Position numbers and translations under genes: made by a program | Part shown: piece by piece, positions 42,344 to 49,886 of the stretch | How the letters are laid out: each line of letters begins with the position of its first letter | Numbering within the stretch: the first letter of the stretch is position 1 | DNA from: Candidatus Methylomirabilota bacterium | GTDB lineage: Bacteria > Methylomirabilota > Methylomirabilia > Rokubacteriales > CSP1-6 | Assembly: GCA_035764725.1 (NCBI GenBank) | Contig: DASTYT010000095.1 | Location: forward strand, 1-56,262 | Reading direction: 5' to 3' | Length of the DNA stretch: 56,262 nt | Notes under the pieces: generated by a model | What the model saw: only the letters and a program-made list of their open reading frames with translations | The model's database searches: none | Told to the model about the DNA's origin: nothing

Positions 42344-43351
42344 TCAGCGCAGCCCCGAGGCCTGGATGGTCTTCACGTTGTAGTACCGGATGTCGTCCTT
42401 GGGGTTGGGCACCTTGCCGGCCCGGAAGGCCGCGCAGAGGTCCCGCACCGCGTCCTCGATGGTCCGCTGCGGCGTCCAGCCGAGCTCGCGCTTGATCTTG
42501 TCGGACGACACATGGTACGAGCGCAGGTCGTTGCTGGGCGAGGTCTCGACCTTGATGGGCTTGAGCTCCGGCATCTCCCGCTCGACGATCTGGCGCACGA
42601 GCTCCCCGAGCTGGGCCACCGTGTGGTTCTGGTACGCGGCGTTGAAGGTCTTGCCCGCGATCATCTCCGCGGGCATCGTCAAGAGCTCCACGTAGAGGTC
42701 CGAGATGTCCTCGATGTGGATGTTCGGCCGCTTCTGCGTCCCGCCGAAGATGGTGATGCGCCGCTGGGTCACCGCGAGGCTGGTGAGGATGTTCACGGTG
42801 AGGTCCAGGCGCAACCGGGGCGAGTAGCCGCACACGGTGGCGGGTCGGATGATCACGGTGGTGAAGTCGTCCGACTGGTAGCGGAGCAGGATCGGCTCGC
42901 ACATGCCCTTGTACTTGTTGTAGTCGGTGAGCGGGACGAGCGGATGCTCCTCGGTGACGTCGGGCGCGTCGCTCACCCCGTACACGCTCGAGGTCGAGGC
43001 GTAGACGAAACGGCGCACCCCCGCCCCCTTCGCCGCCGCCACCAGGGGCTCGAAGCAGTCGTAGTTGATGGACCGGCTGAGCGTGGGGTTCAGCTCGAAG
43101 CTCGGGTCGTTGGAGATGCACGCAAGGTGGAGCACCATGTCGACCCCATGCAGGCTCCGTCCGACCGCGGTCGCGTCTCGCAGGTCCCCTTTCACGAGCT
43201 CCAGCTTCGGGTGTTTCGGCAGCACGTCCTCGCCGAAGAGGAAGAGATCGATCACCCGCACCCGGTAGCCTTCCCGCAGCAGCTTCGGCACCAGCACGGC
43301 GCCGACGTAGCCGCCGCCGCCCGTCACCAGGACCGTCTTGTCGGTCGCCAT
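42344..43351 (-). CDS. NAD-dependent nucleotide-sugar epimerase/dehydratase
   Basis: The 335-aa extended SDR has VLVTGGGGYVGAVLVPKLL, VLHLACISNDPSFELNP, VYASTSSVYGVSD, the catalytic DYNKYKGMCE (Tyr-X3-Lys) and NIHIEDISDLYVELL. The ISNDPS motif is found in epimerases of heptose and O-antigen clusters. It shares only fold-level similarity with the neighbour at 41348. It begins one base after the glycosyltransferase gene. Confidence 0.87.
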   Translation of the reverse strand: MATDKTVLVTGGGGYVGAVLVPKLLREGYRVRVIDLFLFGEDVLPKHPKLELVKGDLRDATAVGRSLHGVDMVLHLACISNDPSFELNPTLSRSINYDCFEPLVAAAKGAGVRRFVYASTSSVYGVSDAPDVTEEHPLVPLTDYNKYKGMCEPILLRYQSDDFTTVIIRPATVCGYSPRLRLDLTVNILTSLAVTQRRITIFGGTQKRPNIHIEDISDLYVELLTMPAEMIAGKTFNAAYQNHTVAQLGELVRQIVEREMPELKPIKVETSPSNDLRSYHVSSDKIKRELGWTPQRTIEDAVRDLCAAFRAGKVPNPKDDIRYYNVKTIQASGLR

Positions 43352-43352
43352 G

Positions 43353-44078
43353 TCACGCTCTCCGCGCCACGGTGTCCCGCTTCACGTAGATCGCCCACCA
43401 CACCCGGGCGATCGCCCGCAGCGCCTTCAGGATGTTCTTGAACGAGACCGCCTTGGAGCGCCCGGAGGTCCGCTCCACGTGGGTCAGGCCGACCTCCACG
43501 CAGGAGTACCCGGCGTGGAGGGCGTGGATGAGCATCTGCGTGAGGAAGTAGAAGCCTCCCTCGGTCTTCGGGAGCGCGCGCGCGAGGGCGACGGGGTAGA
43601 TGCACGGGCCCTGGTAGTAGTGCATCGAGAAGCCGAACAGCACGTTGACCAGGGTGGTGGACGCCCACGTGAGGAACCGGCGATGGAGCTGCCGCGCCCG
43701 CGGGTTCTGGTGATAGGGCGCCACGATGTCCGCGCGGCACACCGCAGCGAGGATGCTCCGCACCGACTCGCGCGCGATCTCGCCGTCGCCGGCGAGGAAG
43801 CTGAAGTGGTCGAGCTTGGCCTCGTCGAGTGCGCGCTCGTAGGCGGCGGCGATGCCCATGTTGCGCGGCTGATGGAGCGCGCGCACGCGCGGGTTCTCGT
43901 GGGCGAGGCGATCGGCCAGCTCGCGGGTGCCGTCGGTGCTTCCGTCGTTGACCACGAGGATCTCGTACTCGGCGAGCACCCCGTCCGCCGCCCACACGAT
44001 GTCCGCCACCGCGCCCTCGAGGTTCTTCACCTCGTTGAAGGCGGGCAGGAACACGGACACGCGGCGGACCGGCTCCAT
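43353..44078 (-). CDS. Family 2 glycosyltransferase (dolichyl-phosphate-mannose synthase-like)
   Basis: The 241-aa GT-A enzyme has VSVFLPAFNEVKNLEGAV at the N-terminus, EILVVNDGSTDGTRELAD, and LHQPRNMGIAAAYERALDEA. In place of the usual DxD the acidic segment is FLAGDGEIA. The C-terminal part has GFYFLTQMLIHALHAGYSCVEVGLTHVERTSGRSKAVSF, as in polyprenyl-phosphate sugar synthases. It may load a sugar on a lipid carrier for the membrane GT-C enzymes encoded elsewhere in this window. It lies one base after E1-beta. Confidence 0.87.
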   Translation of the reverse strand: MEPVRRVSVFLPAFNEVKNLEGAVADIVWAADGVLAEYEILVVNDGSTDGTRELADRLAHENPRVRALHQPRNMGIAAAYERALDEAKLDHFSFLAGDGEIARESVRSILAAVCRADIVAPYHQNPRARQLHRRFLTWASTTLVNVLFGFSMHYYQGPCIYPVALARALPKTEGGFYFLTQMLIHALHAGYSCVEVGLTHVERTSGRSKAVSFKNILKALRAIARVWWAIYVKRDTVARRA

Positions 44079-44079
44079 C

Positions 44080-45114
44080 TCAGTAGGGTCCCGCGAAGGT
44101 GGCCTGCACGTCCGCCACGCCCTTGGCGGTGGCCCCGCCCGCCTTGAGCACGTCGAGGCAGGCGCGCGCGATCGTCAGGGGGTTCGGGTGGAACGCGTCC
44201 TCGAGGGGCTTGGAGACGGGTGCCGGGCAATCGGGCGGCGTCACCCGGCGCACCGGCGCCTTGAGGGACGCGAAGCCCGTCTCGGCCGCAATCGCCGCCA
44301 CCTCGGCGGACACGCCGCAGAAGGCCCAGCTGGTGTCGGCGACGACCAGACGTCCGGTCTTCCGAAGCGAGCGGAGGACGATCTCCTCGTCGAGCGGCCG
44401 CACGCTGCGGAGGTCGATCACCTCGGCATCCACGCCCTGTTCGGCGAGGAGCTTGGCGGCGCGGAGCGCCTCGTAGGCCATCAGCGAGACGCCGACGATC
44501 GTGATGTCCTTCCCCGGCCGCGTCACCGCGCCCTTCCCGAACGGGACCGCCTCGAGCCCCTCCGGCACCTCACCCTCCAGCTCGTAGAGCGCGCGGTTCT
44601 CCAGCAGCACCACCGGCGCGCGGCCCTGGAGCGCGCTCACCAGCAGGCCCTTGGCGTCGGCGGGCGAGGCGGGCAGGCCCACGTGGAGGCCGGGGAAATG
44701 CGCGAACATCGCCTGCAGGCTCTGCGAGTGCGTGGCCCCCTGGCCCCAGCCGCGCCCCACGATGCCGCGCAGCACGATGGGCACTCCGGTGCCGTTGGCG
44801 AACATGTAGCGCCACTTCGCGGCGAGGTTCGCGAGCTGATCCATGCACAGGAACATGAAGTCGTTCCGTGGGTGCACGATCAGGGGCCGCTTGCCGACCG
44901 CGGCGGCCCCGATGGCGATGCCGGTCATCGCGTTCTCGCCGTTGGGGATGTCGAAGACGCGCGCGTCGCCGAAGCGCCGGTGCGCCTCGAGCGTGGTGCC
45001 GAAGATGCCCTTGAAATCGTCGACGCCGATGCCCGCCACGAAGATGCTGGGGTCGGCCTCCATGCACTGCACGGTGGCCTCGCTGATCGCCTGCCCGTAG
45101 GTGAGTCGCCGCAT
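44080..45114 (-). CDS. Thiamine-dependent dehydrogenase E1 beta subunit / transketolase C-half-like
   Basis: The 344-aa product has the transketolase pyrimidine-binding domain with MRRLTYGQAISEATVQCMEADPSIFVAG, PNGENAMTGIAIGAAAVG, FMFLCMDQLANLAAKWRYMF and HSQSLQAMFAHFPGLHVGLPASPADAKGL. The C-terminal transketolase domain follows, with GKDITIVGVSLMAYEALRAAKLLAEQGVDAEVIDLRSVRPLDEE. It pairs with E1-alpha 9 bases upstream to form an alpha2beta2 TPP enzyme. No E2 or E3 gene is present, so a standard 2-oxoacid dehydrogenase complex is doubtful. Confidence 0.88.
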   Translation of the reverse strand: MRRLTYGQAISEATVQCMEADPSIFVAGIGVDDFKGIFGTTLEAHRRFGDARVFDIPNGENAMTGIAIGAAAVGKRPLIVHPRNDFMFLCMDQLANLAAKWRYMFANGTGVPIVLRGIVGRGWGQGATHSQSLQAMFAHFPGLHVGLPASPADAKGLLVSALQGRAPVVLLENRALYELEGEVPEGLEAVPFGKGAVTRPGKDITIVGVSLMAYEALRAAKLLAEQGVDAEVIDLRSVRPLDEEIVLRSLRKTGRLVVADTSWAFCGVSAEVAAIAAETGFASLKAPVRRVTPPDCPAPVSKPLEDAFHPNPLTIARACLDVLKAGGATAKGVADVQATFAGPY

Positions 45115-45123
45115 GCCCGGTCT

Positions 45124-46086
45124 CTAGTAGGTCCCGAGGGTGAGGTCTTCCACGGCGGGAAACGGCGCGGCCTTGGCCGCGGCCACCGCCCGGTTCACCG
45201 CGTCCTGGCTCTCGCGGGTCATCGCGTCCACGTCCGCCTGGGTGCAGACGCCCTCGGCGATGAGCCGTCGCGTCGCCGCCTGGATGGGGCAGCGGGCGAT
45301 CCATGCGTCCACCTCGGCCTTGCTGCGATAGCCCTTGTCGTAGTCCCACAGCGGGCCCACGTGCTCGCGCCAGCGATAGGTCGCGCACTCGAGGAAGGCA
45401 GGGCCCGCCCCGCTCCGGCACCGCGCCACCGCCGCGCGAGCCGCCTCGTACACCGCGAACACGTCGTTGCCCTCCACCGACTGGGACGGCATGCCATACC
45501 CAGCGGCGCGCGCGTGGATGGCCACGCTCGCGGGCTGGCGCACGTCGAGGCGCGTGTGCGTGGAGTAGCCGTTGTTCTCGCACACGAAGAGCACGGGCAC
45601 CTTCTTGACCACCGCGAAGTTCAGCGTCTCGTGGAAGATGCCCTCCTCCACCGTGCCGTCGCCGAAGAAGCACACCGCCACGCGGGGGAGCCGGTCCATG
45701 GCGAACGCCAGCGCGGTGCCGACGGCCACGGCCATGGTCTGGCCGAGGATCGCGGACGAGGCGAGCACCCCCGCCTCGGGATCGGAGAGGTGCACGGAGC
45801 CACCGCGGCCGCGCGCGCAGCCCGTCTCCTTGCCGTAGAGCTCGGCCACCATGGCGTCGAGGCTGCCGCCCTTGGCGAGATAGTGGGCGTGGCAGCGATG
45901 CCCGCTGTAGATCGCGTCCGTCTGCTGGAGCGCGGCGCATACGCCCACCGCGACCGCCTCCTGGCCGATGGAGAAGTGGGTCGGCGTCCGCATCTCCTGG
46001 GCGGGATAGAGGTCGGCCAGCGTCTCCTCCGCCCGCCGGATGCGGATCATGTCGCGCAGCAACCGGCGTCGCAGCTCGGTCGTCAT
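45124..46086 (-). CDS. Thiamine-dependent dehydrogenase E1 alpha subunit
   Basis: The 320-aa TPP-binding subunit has the HFSIGQEAVAVGVCAAL opening, GHRCHAHYLAKGG, ARGRGGSVHLSD, and the TPP motif running from GDG at 142-144 to ENN at 170-172, with GTVEEGIFHETLNFAVVKKVP between. It is closest in style to acetoin/pyruvate dehydrogenase E1-alpha. The ATG at 46086-46084 gives the normal N-terminus; an in-frame ATG at 46191 would add 35 residues unlike the family. It is the first gene of the 18-gene minus-strand operon. The substrate is uncertain because no E2/E3 partner is encoded. Confidence 0.88.
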   Translation of the reverse strand: MTTELRRRLLRDMIRIRRAEETLADLYPAQEMRTPTHFSIGQEAVAVGVCAALQQTDAIYSGHRCHAHYLAKGGSLDAMVAELYGKETGCARGRGGSVHLSDPEAGVLASSAILGQTMAVAVGTALAFAMDRLPRVAVCFFGDGTVEEGIFHETLNFAVVKKVPVLFVCENNGYSTHTRLDVRQPASVAIHARAAGYGMPSQSVEGNDVFAVYEAARAAVARCRSGAGPAFLECATYRWREHVGPLWDYDKGYRSKAEVDAWIARCPIQAATRRLIAEGVCTQADVDAMTRESQDAVNRAVAAAKAAPFPAVEDLTLGTY

Positions 46087-46343
46087 CGTTTTCTCGCTCG
46101 CCCCCCGACCCGACGGGATACCCCAGGTCAGCCACGCGGCGTCAACCGGATGGCACTCTTGGTCACCGAAGCCCAAGGTCTCGATGGCCAAGAAGTCTAA
46201 AGCATCGCTAGTTTAGCACTCACTGCCCCTTGGGGCAGCAAACCACGGCACTCCCTGGGAGCAGGAGCCATGCCACCCCCCGGCTCGACAGGGGCCCTCT
46301 CTTCGTGCAGAGTCTCCCCTACCGCTACCCCAAGGAGGCATCC
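46087..46343. other. Divergent intergenic region with inverted repeats
   Basis: This 257-bp spacer separates the minus-strand glycan operon from the plus-strand aminotransferase. It contains CTAAA (46197-46201) paired with TTTAG (46212-46216), and the perfect palindrome CTGCCCCTTGGGGCAG at 46223-46238. On the minus strand TTGACG (46145-46140) is a good -35 for the operon, but the matching -10 (GGTATC or TATCCC) is poor. The region probably holds both promoters and an operator. AAGGAGG at 46332-46338 is the ribosome site for the GTG at 46344. Confidence 0.45.
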
Positions 46344-47666
46344 GTGAGCCAGTCCTCGGTCTTCCGCCGTCATTCCAGCGCCCCCCACCCCGAGATCATC
46401 CGCGGCGAAGGGGTGTACCTCTACGACTCCGAGGGGCGCCGCTACATCGACGCCTCGGGCGGGGCGCTGGTGGTCTCCGTCGGGCACGGCGTCGCCGAGA
46501 TCGCCGACGCCGCCCGGGAGCAGACCGGCCGGCTGGCCTACGTGCACGGGTCCGAGTTCACTTCCCCGACCGTCGAGGCCCTCGCCCGGGAGATGGCCCG
46601 GCGCGCGCCCATGGACGACGCGCGGCTCTTCCTGGTCTCGGGTGGCAGCGAGGCCACCGAGACCGCGATCAAGCTCGCGCGGGCCGTGCACGTCGCGCGC
46701 GGCGATCGCGGGCGCTACAAGGTGATCTTCCGCTGGCCGTCGTATCACGGCGCTTCGCTGGGGGCCCTTGCGGTGTCGGGCCGACCCATCATGCGCGGGC
46801 CCTTCGCGCCCATGCTCCCGTCCCATCCGCACGTGCCGGCGCCCTACCCCTATCGCTGCACGCTCAAGGGCTGCGGCGAGCAGTGCTCGCTCGCCTGCGC
46901 GGAAGAACTGGACGCCACCATACGGCGTGAAGGTCCCGGCACCGTGGCGGCCTTCATCGCCGAGCCGGTGGTCGGCGCATCCGCGGGCGGCGTGGTGCCC
47001 CCGCCGGGCTATTACCAGACGGTGCGCGAGATCTGCGATCGGCACGGCGTGCTCTTCATCGCCGACGAGGTGATGAGCGGCGTCGGTCGCACCGGCCGCT
47101 GGTTTGGCATCGAGCACTGGCCCGGCGTCTCGCCCGACATCATCACCTGCGGTAAGGGCGTGACCAGCGGTTACATTCCCGGCGGCGCGGTGCTCGCCCG
47201 CGGCCGACTCGCCGACGAGGTGAACGGCCGCGGCGCGTTTCCCCACGGCTTCACCTACAGCCACCACCCGGTCGTCGCCGCGGTGGGGCTGGCCGTGCTG
47301 CGCTACGTGGAGCGTCATGGCCTGGTGGCCAAGGCGGAAGCGGCAGGCGCGCACCTCATGAAGCGGCTCGGAGGGCTCCTGGACCTGCCCGCGGTGGGCG
47401 AGGTGCGGGGACTCGGCCTCTTGACCGCGGTGGAGATCGTGGCCGACCGCAAGACCCGCGCGTCGTACCCGAGCAGCGAGGCCACCGCCGAGCGCATCCA
47501 GGCGGAGGCGATGCGGCGCGGCGTGGTCGTTTACGCGTCGGGCGGCCAGGATCAGGGCGCGGGCGACCTCCTGCTCGTCGGTCCGCCCTTCATGGTTACC
47601 AACGATCAGATCGACGAAACGGTCTCCACCCTGGGCGACGCCATCGCGGCGGTGACGCGCGCGTAG
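46344..47666 (+). CDS. Class III PLP-dependent aminotransferase
   Basis: The 440-aa product is a fold-type I, class III (omega) aminotransferase. GTG 46344 was chosen for its perfect AAGGAGG 5 bases upstream. Features are YIDASGGALVVSVGHG, FLVSGGSEATETAIKLAR (phosphate-binding), the coenzyme Asp in FIADEVMSGVGRTG, and the Schiff-base Lys in ITCGKGVTSGYIPGG. A Cys-rich insert CTLKGCGEQCSLACAEEL at about residues 173-190 is notable, with four cysteines that could bind a metal. It leads a catabolic group with a cupin and LigA/LigB proteins. Amine substrate unknown. Confidence 0.9.
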   Translation: MSQSSVFRRHSSAPHPEIIRGEGVYLYDSEGRRYIDASGGALVVSVGHGVAEIADAAREQTGRLAYVHGSEFTSPTVEALAREMARRAPMDDARLFLVSGGSEATETAIKLARAVHVARGDRGRYKVIFRWPSYHGASLGALAVSGRPIMRGPFAPMLPSHPHVPAPYPYRCTLKGCGEQCSLACAEELDATIRREGPGTVAAFIAEPVVGASAGGVVPPPGYYQTVREICDRHGVLFIADEVMSGVGRTGRWFGIEHWPGVSPDIITCGKGVTSGYIPGGAVLARGRLADEVNGRGAFPHGFTYSHHPVVAAVGLAVLRYVERHGLVAKAEAAGAHLMKRLGGLLDLPAVGEVRGLGLLTAVEIVADRKTRASYPSSEATAERIQAEAMRRGVVVYASGGQDQGAGDLLLVGPPFMVTNDQIDETVSTLGDAIAAVTRA

Positions 47667-47702
47667 CCGGCTCGCGTAGGATACTGGGAGGAAGGGAACG
47701 CG

Positions 47703-48092
47703 ATGGACGAGACGGCGGCGCCGATCATCACGGGCGTGGCGAAGGTGTTCGATCTGCACGCGCTGAAGGACTTCGCGCCCGACAAGCGCGTGCGCAAGAT
47801 GCTGTTCAAGACCGATCAGCTCTGGTCCGAGATCGCCTGCTACGAGCCCGGGCAGTCCACGGTGATGCATCAGCACCCCCGGGAGGAGGAGGCGATCTTC
47901 GTCCTCGAGGGCACCGCGCACATGTCCATCGGCGGGGACGAGGTCGTGGTGCCCGCCGGCGCCATCGTGCAGTTTCCCAACGCCGTGCTCCACGACGTGC
48001 GCAATCCGGGGCCCGGCCGGTGCGTGATCATGTTCGTGAAGGTCAATCCCAAGGTCCTGAAGGCGAGCGCGGAGGAGGCGGCGCATGGGTAG
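47703..48092 (+). CDS. Cupin domain protein
   Basis: The 129-aa single-domain cupin has metal-binding motif 1 in PGQSTVMHQHPREEEAIFVLEG (two His and Glu) and motif 2 in FPNAVLHDVRNPG (His). Such small cupins may be enzymes (dioxygenases, isomerases) or sensors. GGGAGGAAGGG lies 5-15 bases before the ATG. It overlaps the LigA-like gene by 8 bases, so its job is probably linked to aromatic-ring cleavage. Confidence 0.88.
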   Translation: MDETAAPIITGVAKVFDLHALKDFAPDKRVRKMLFKTDQLWSEIACYEPGQSTVMHQHPREEEAIFVLEGTAHMSIGGDEVVVPAGAIVQFPNAVLHDVRNPGPGRCVIMFVKVNPKVLKASAEEAAHG

Positions 48093-48441
48093 CGTGGATC
48101 GCTGCGACAAGACCCTGCCCCTGAACGAGATGATGTACCACGTGCGGCGCGACCCCGTGCTTCGGAAGCGCTGGCAGACCGATCTCGCCGGGCTAGCGCA
48201 CGAGTTCGGGCTGGGCGCCGCGGAATACGAGGCCCTGCGGGACAAGGACGTGCGCCGCCTGCACGAGATCGGCGTGCACCAGTACTACGTGCCCCAGATC
48301 CTCCGGCTCTTCTTCGGAGCGTCCGCCAACAGCAATGCCCATCCCGCCCTCGAGGCGTACAAACGGGCGTACCCCGAGGAGAGCGCCCGCGCCGCCGAGC
48401 TCCAGGCGCGGCTCGCCGCCCGCGCGGCGCGGGGGGCCTGA
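48085..48441 (+). CDS. LigA-type alpha subunit of a class III extradiol dioxygenase
   Basis: The 118-aa all-helical product matches the LigA family: PLNEMMYHVRRDPVLRKRWQTDLAGLAHEFGLGAAEYEAL followed by LHEIGVHQYYVPQILRLFFG. In protocatechuate 4,5-dioxygenase the LigA subunit caps the LigB active site. The start ATG lies in the last codons of the cupin gene. The LigB-like gene follows 3 bases after its stop. Confidence 0.9.
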   Translation: MGSVDRCDKTLPLNEMMYHVRRDPVLRKRWQTDLAGLAHEFGLGAAEYEALRDKDVRRLHEIGVHQYYVPQILRLFFGASANSNAHPALEAYKRAYPEESARAAELQARLAARAARGA

Positions 48442-48444
48442 GCC

Positions 48445-49287
48445 ATGGCCGAGATCGTCGCCGCGATGGCCCTCACGCACTCGCCCGGCCTCACCGGCTG
48501 GTTCGACGCCGCCCCCGCCGACCAGCAAGAACTGGCGCTGCGCACGCTCGGGGAGATGCGCACGCGGCTCGAAGCCGCGCGGCCCGACGTGCTCCTCATG
48601 TTCAGCAACGACCATCTCCTCAACTGGCCCATCAACAACACGCCGGAGTACACGGTGGGCATCGCGGATCGCCACCTGGGACCCGCGGACTGGTACGACG
48701 AGTGGCTCGCGCTGGACAAGTACGAGGTGCCCGGCCATCCCGCGCTGGCGCGCCACCTCGTGAACGCGGCGGCGCGGCAGCGCCTCGCCCTCGCCTATCT
48801 CCGCGACATGCAGTTCGACGACGGGATCTCGGTGCCCCTGCACTATCTGAACCCCAGCATGCGCATCCCCATCGTGCCCATCACCATGAACTGCACGGTG
48901 CCGCCCATCCCGACGCCGGCGCGGGCCTACGAGGTGGGCGCCGTGTTCCGCGAGCTCGTGCGCGCGTTCCCCGGCCGCGAGCGCGTGGCCGTCATCGCCA
49001 CCGGCGGGCTCTCGCACGAGCCGGGCGGGCCGCGCTACTTCTGGGTGGACGAGGAATTCGACCTCTGGTTCCTCGAGCTCCTTAAGCGCGGGGATCACGC
49101 CGCGCTCCTGCGCGAGTGCACCCTCGAGCGCATGGAAGCGGCGGGGTCGGGCGGCACCGCGGAACTGCTCGCGTGGATCCTCGTCCTCGCGTTCACCACC
49201 GGCCCCGCGGAGGTGCTCGCCTACATGCCGGCGATCGCCTGGCGCTCGGGCACCGGGATGGTCGTTTGGAACCAGATGGCCGCCTAG
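48445..49287 (+). CDS. LigB-type catalytic subunit of a class III extradiol ring-cleavage dioxygenase
   Basis: The 280-aa catalytic subunit has a non-haem Fe(II) site with expected ligands His12 (ALTHSPG), His57 (FSNDHLLNW) and a Glu in a later segment. It also has MRIPIVPITMNC and AVIATGGLSHEPGG, which contains the conserved base His. Together with LigA it would cleave a catecholic ring meta to the hydroxyls. Protocatechuate, gallate and methylgallate are known substrates of this family, and the sequence does not choose between them. An AhpD-like protein follows. Confidence 0.9.
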   Translation: MAEIVAAMALTHSPGLTGWFDAAPADQQELALRTLGEMRTRLEAARPDVLLMFSNDHLLNWPINNTPEYTVGIADRHLGPADWYDEWLALDKYEVPGHPALARHLVNAAARQRLALAYLRDMQFDDGISVPLHYLNPSMRIPIVPITMNCTVPPIPTPARAYEVGAVFRELVRAFPGRERVAVIATGGLSHEPGGPRYFWVDEEFDLWFLELLKRGDHAALLRECTLERMEAAGSGGTAELLAWILVLAFTTGPAEVLAYMPAIAWRSGTGMVVWNQMAA

Positions 49288-49324
49288 CGCCGGCCCCGAT
49301 CAGGGCTTCAGAAAGAGGTCCCCG

Positions 49325-49876
49325 ATGGCCTTCTTCGATCTTCCCAGTGAGGAGAGCATCCCTCCCGAGGCGCGCCGCTGGCTGGAGGAGCTCAAGCGCT
49401 TGCGGGGCATTGCGGAGATACCCGCCAGTCGGCTGGCGTACGTGTCCACGCCCTGGATCCTCGAGGCTCAGGTGACCGCCGAGACGCACTTGTTCAACCA
49501 GCGCTCCGGACGCTCGAAGTTCTCCTGGGAGGCCCGGATGTTCGCATTCATGCTGGTCGCCCACGCCCGGCGGTGCACCGGGTGCTTCGGCTCCTCGCGC
49601 CGAGGCCTGCTCGCCCTCGGCTTCGACGAGGCTGCGCTCGACGGCATCTGTGCCAACCCGGTCGGCCTGCCGCTCCCCGAACGGGACCAGCTCTTCGTGC
49701 GGTACGTGCTGCACTTCGCGCTCGACGCGCAGGGCGTTGCGCCCAAGGACTTTCGTGAGATGGGGGCCCAGGGCCTCTCGCCCGACGACGTCCGCGAGAT
49801 GATCGGCTTCGCCGCGTTCTGCATGTTCAACACGATCTTCACGACCCTGGCGAACACCGCGCTGCGCGACGAGTGA
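49325..49876 (+). CDS. AhpD-like / carboxymuconolactone decarboxylase family protein
   Basis: The 183-aa helical product has the CXXC motif of AhpD proteins at C84-C87 (HARRCTGCFGSSRRGLLALGF). That makes it an alkylhydroperoxidase-like thiol protein rather than a true lactone decarboxylase. The C-terminal helices GLSPDDVREMIGFAAFCMFNTIFTTLAN are typical. It is 37 bases after the LigB-like gene and could protect the oxygen-sensitive Fe(II) enzyme from peroxide; this is inference. Confidence 0.82.
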   Translation: MAFFDLPSEESIPPEARRWLEELKRLRGIAEIPASRLAYVSTPWILEAQVTAETHLFNQRSGRSKFSWEARMFAFMLVAHARRCTGCFGSSRRGLLALGFDEAALDGICANPVGLPLPERDQLFVRYVLHFALDAQGVAPKDFREMGAQGLSPDDVREMIGFAAFCMFNTIFTTLANTALRDE

Positions 49877-49886
49877 TCTCTCCGGC

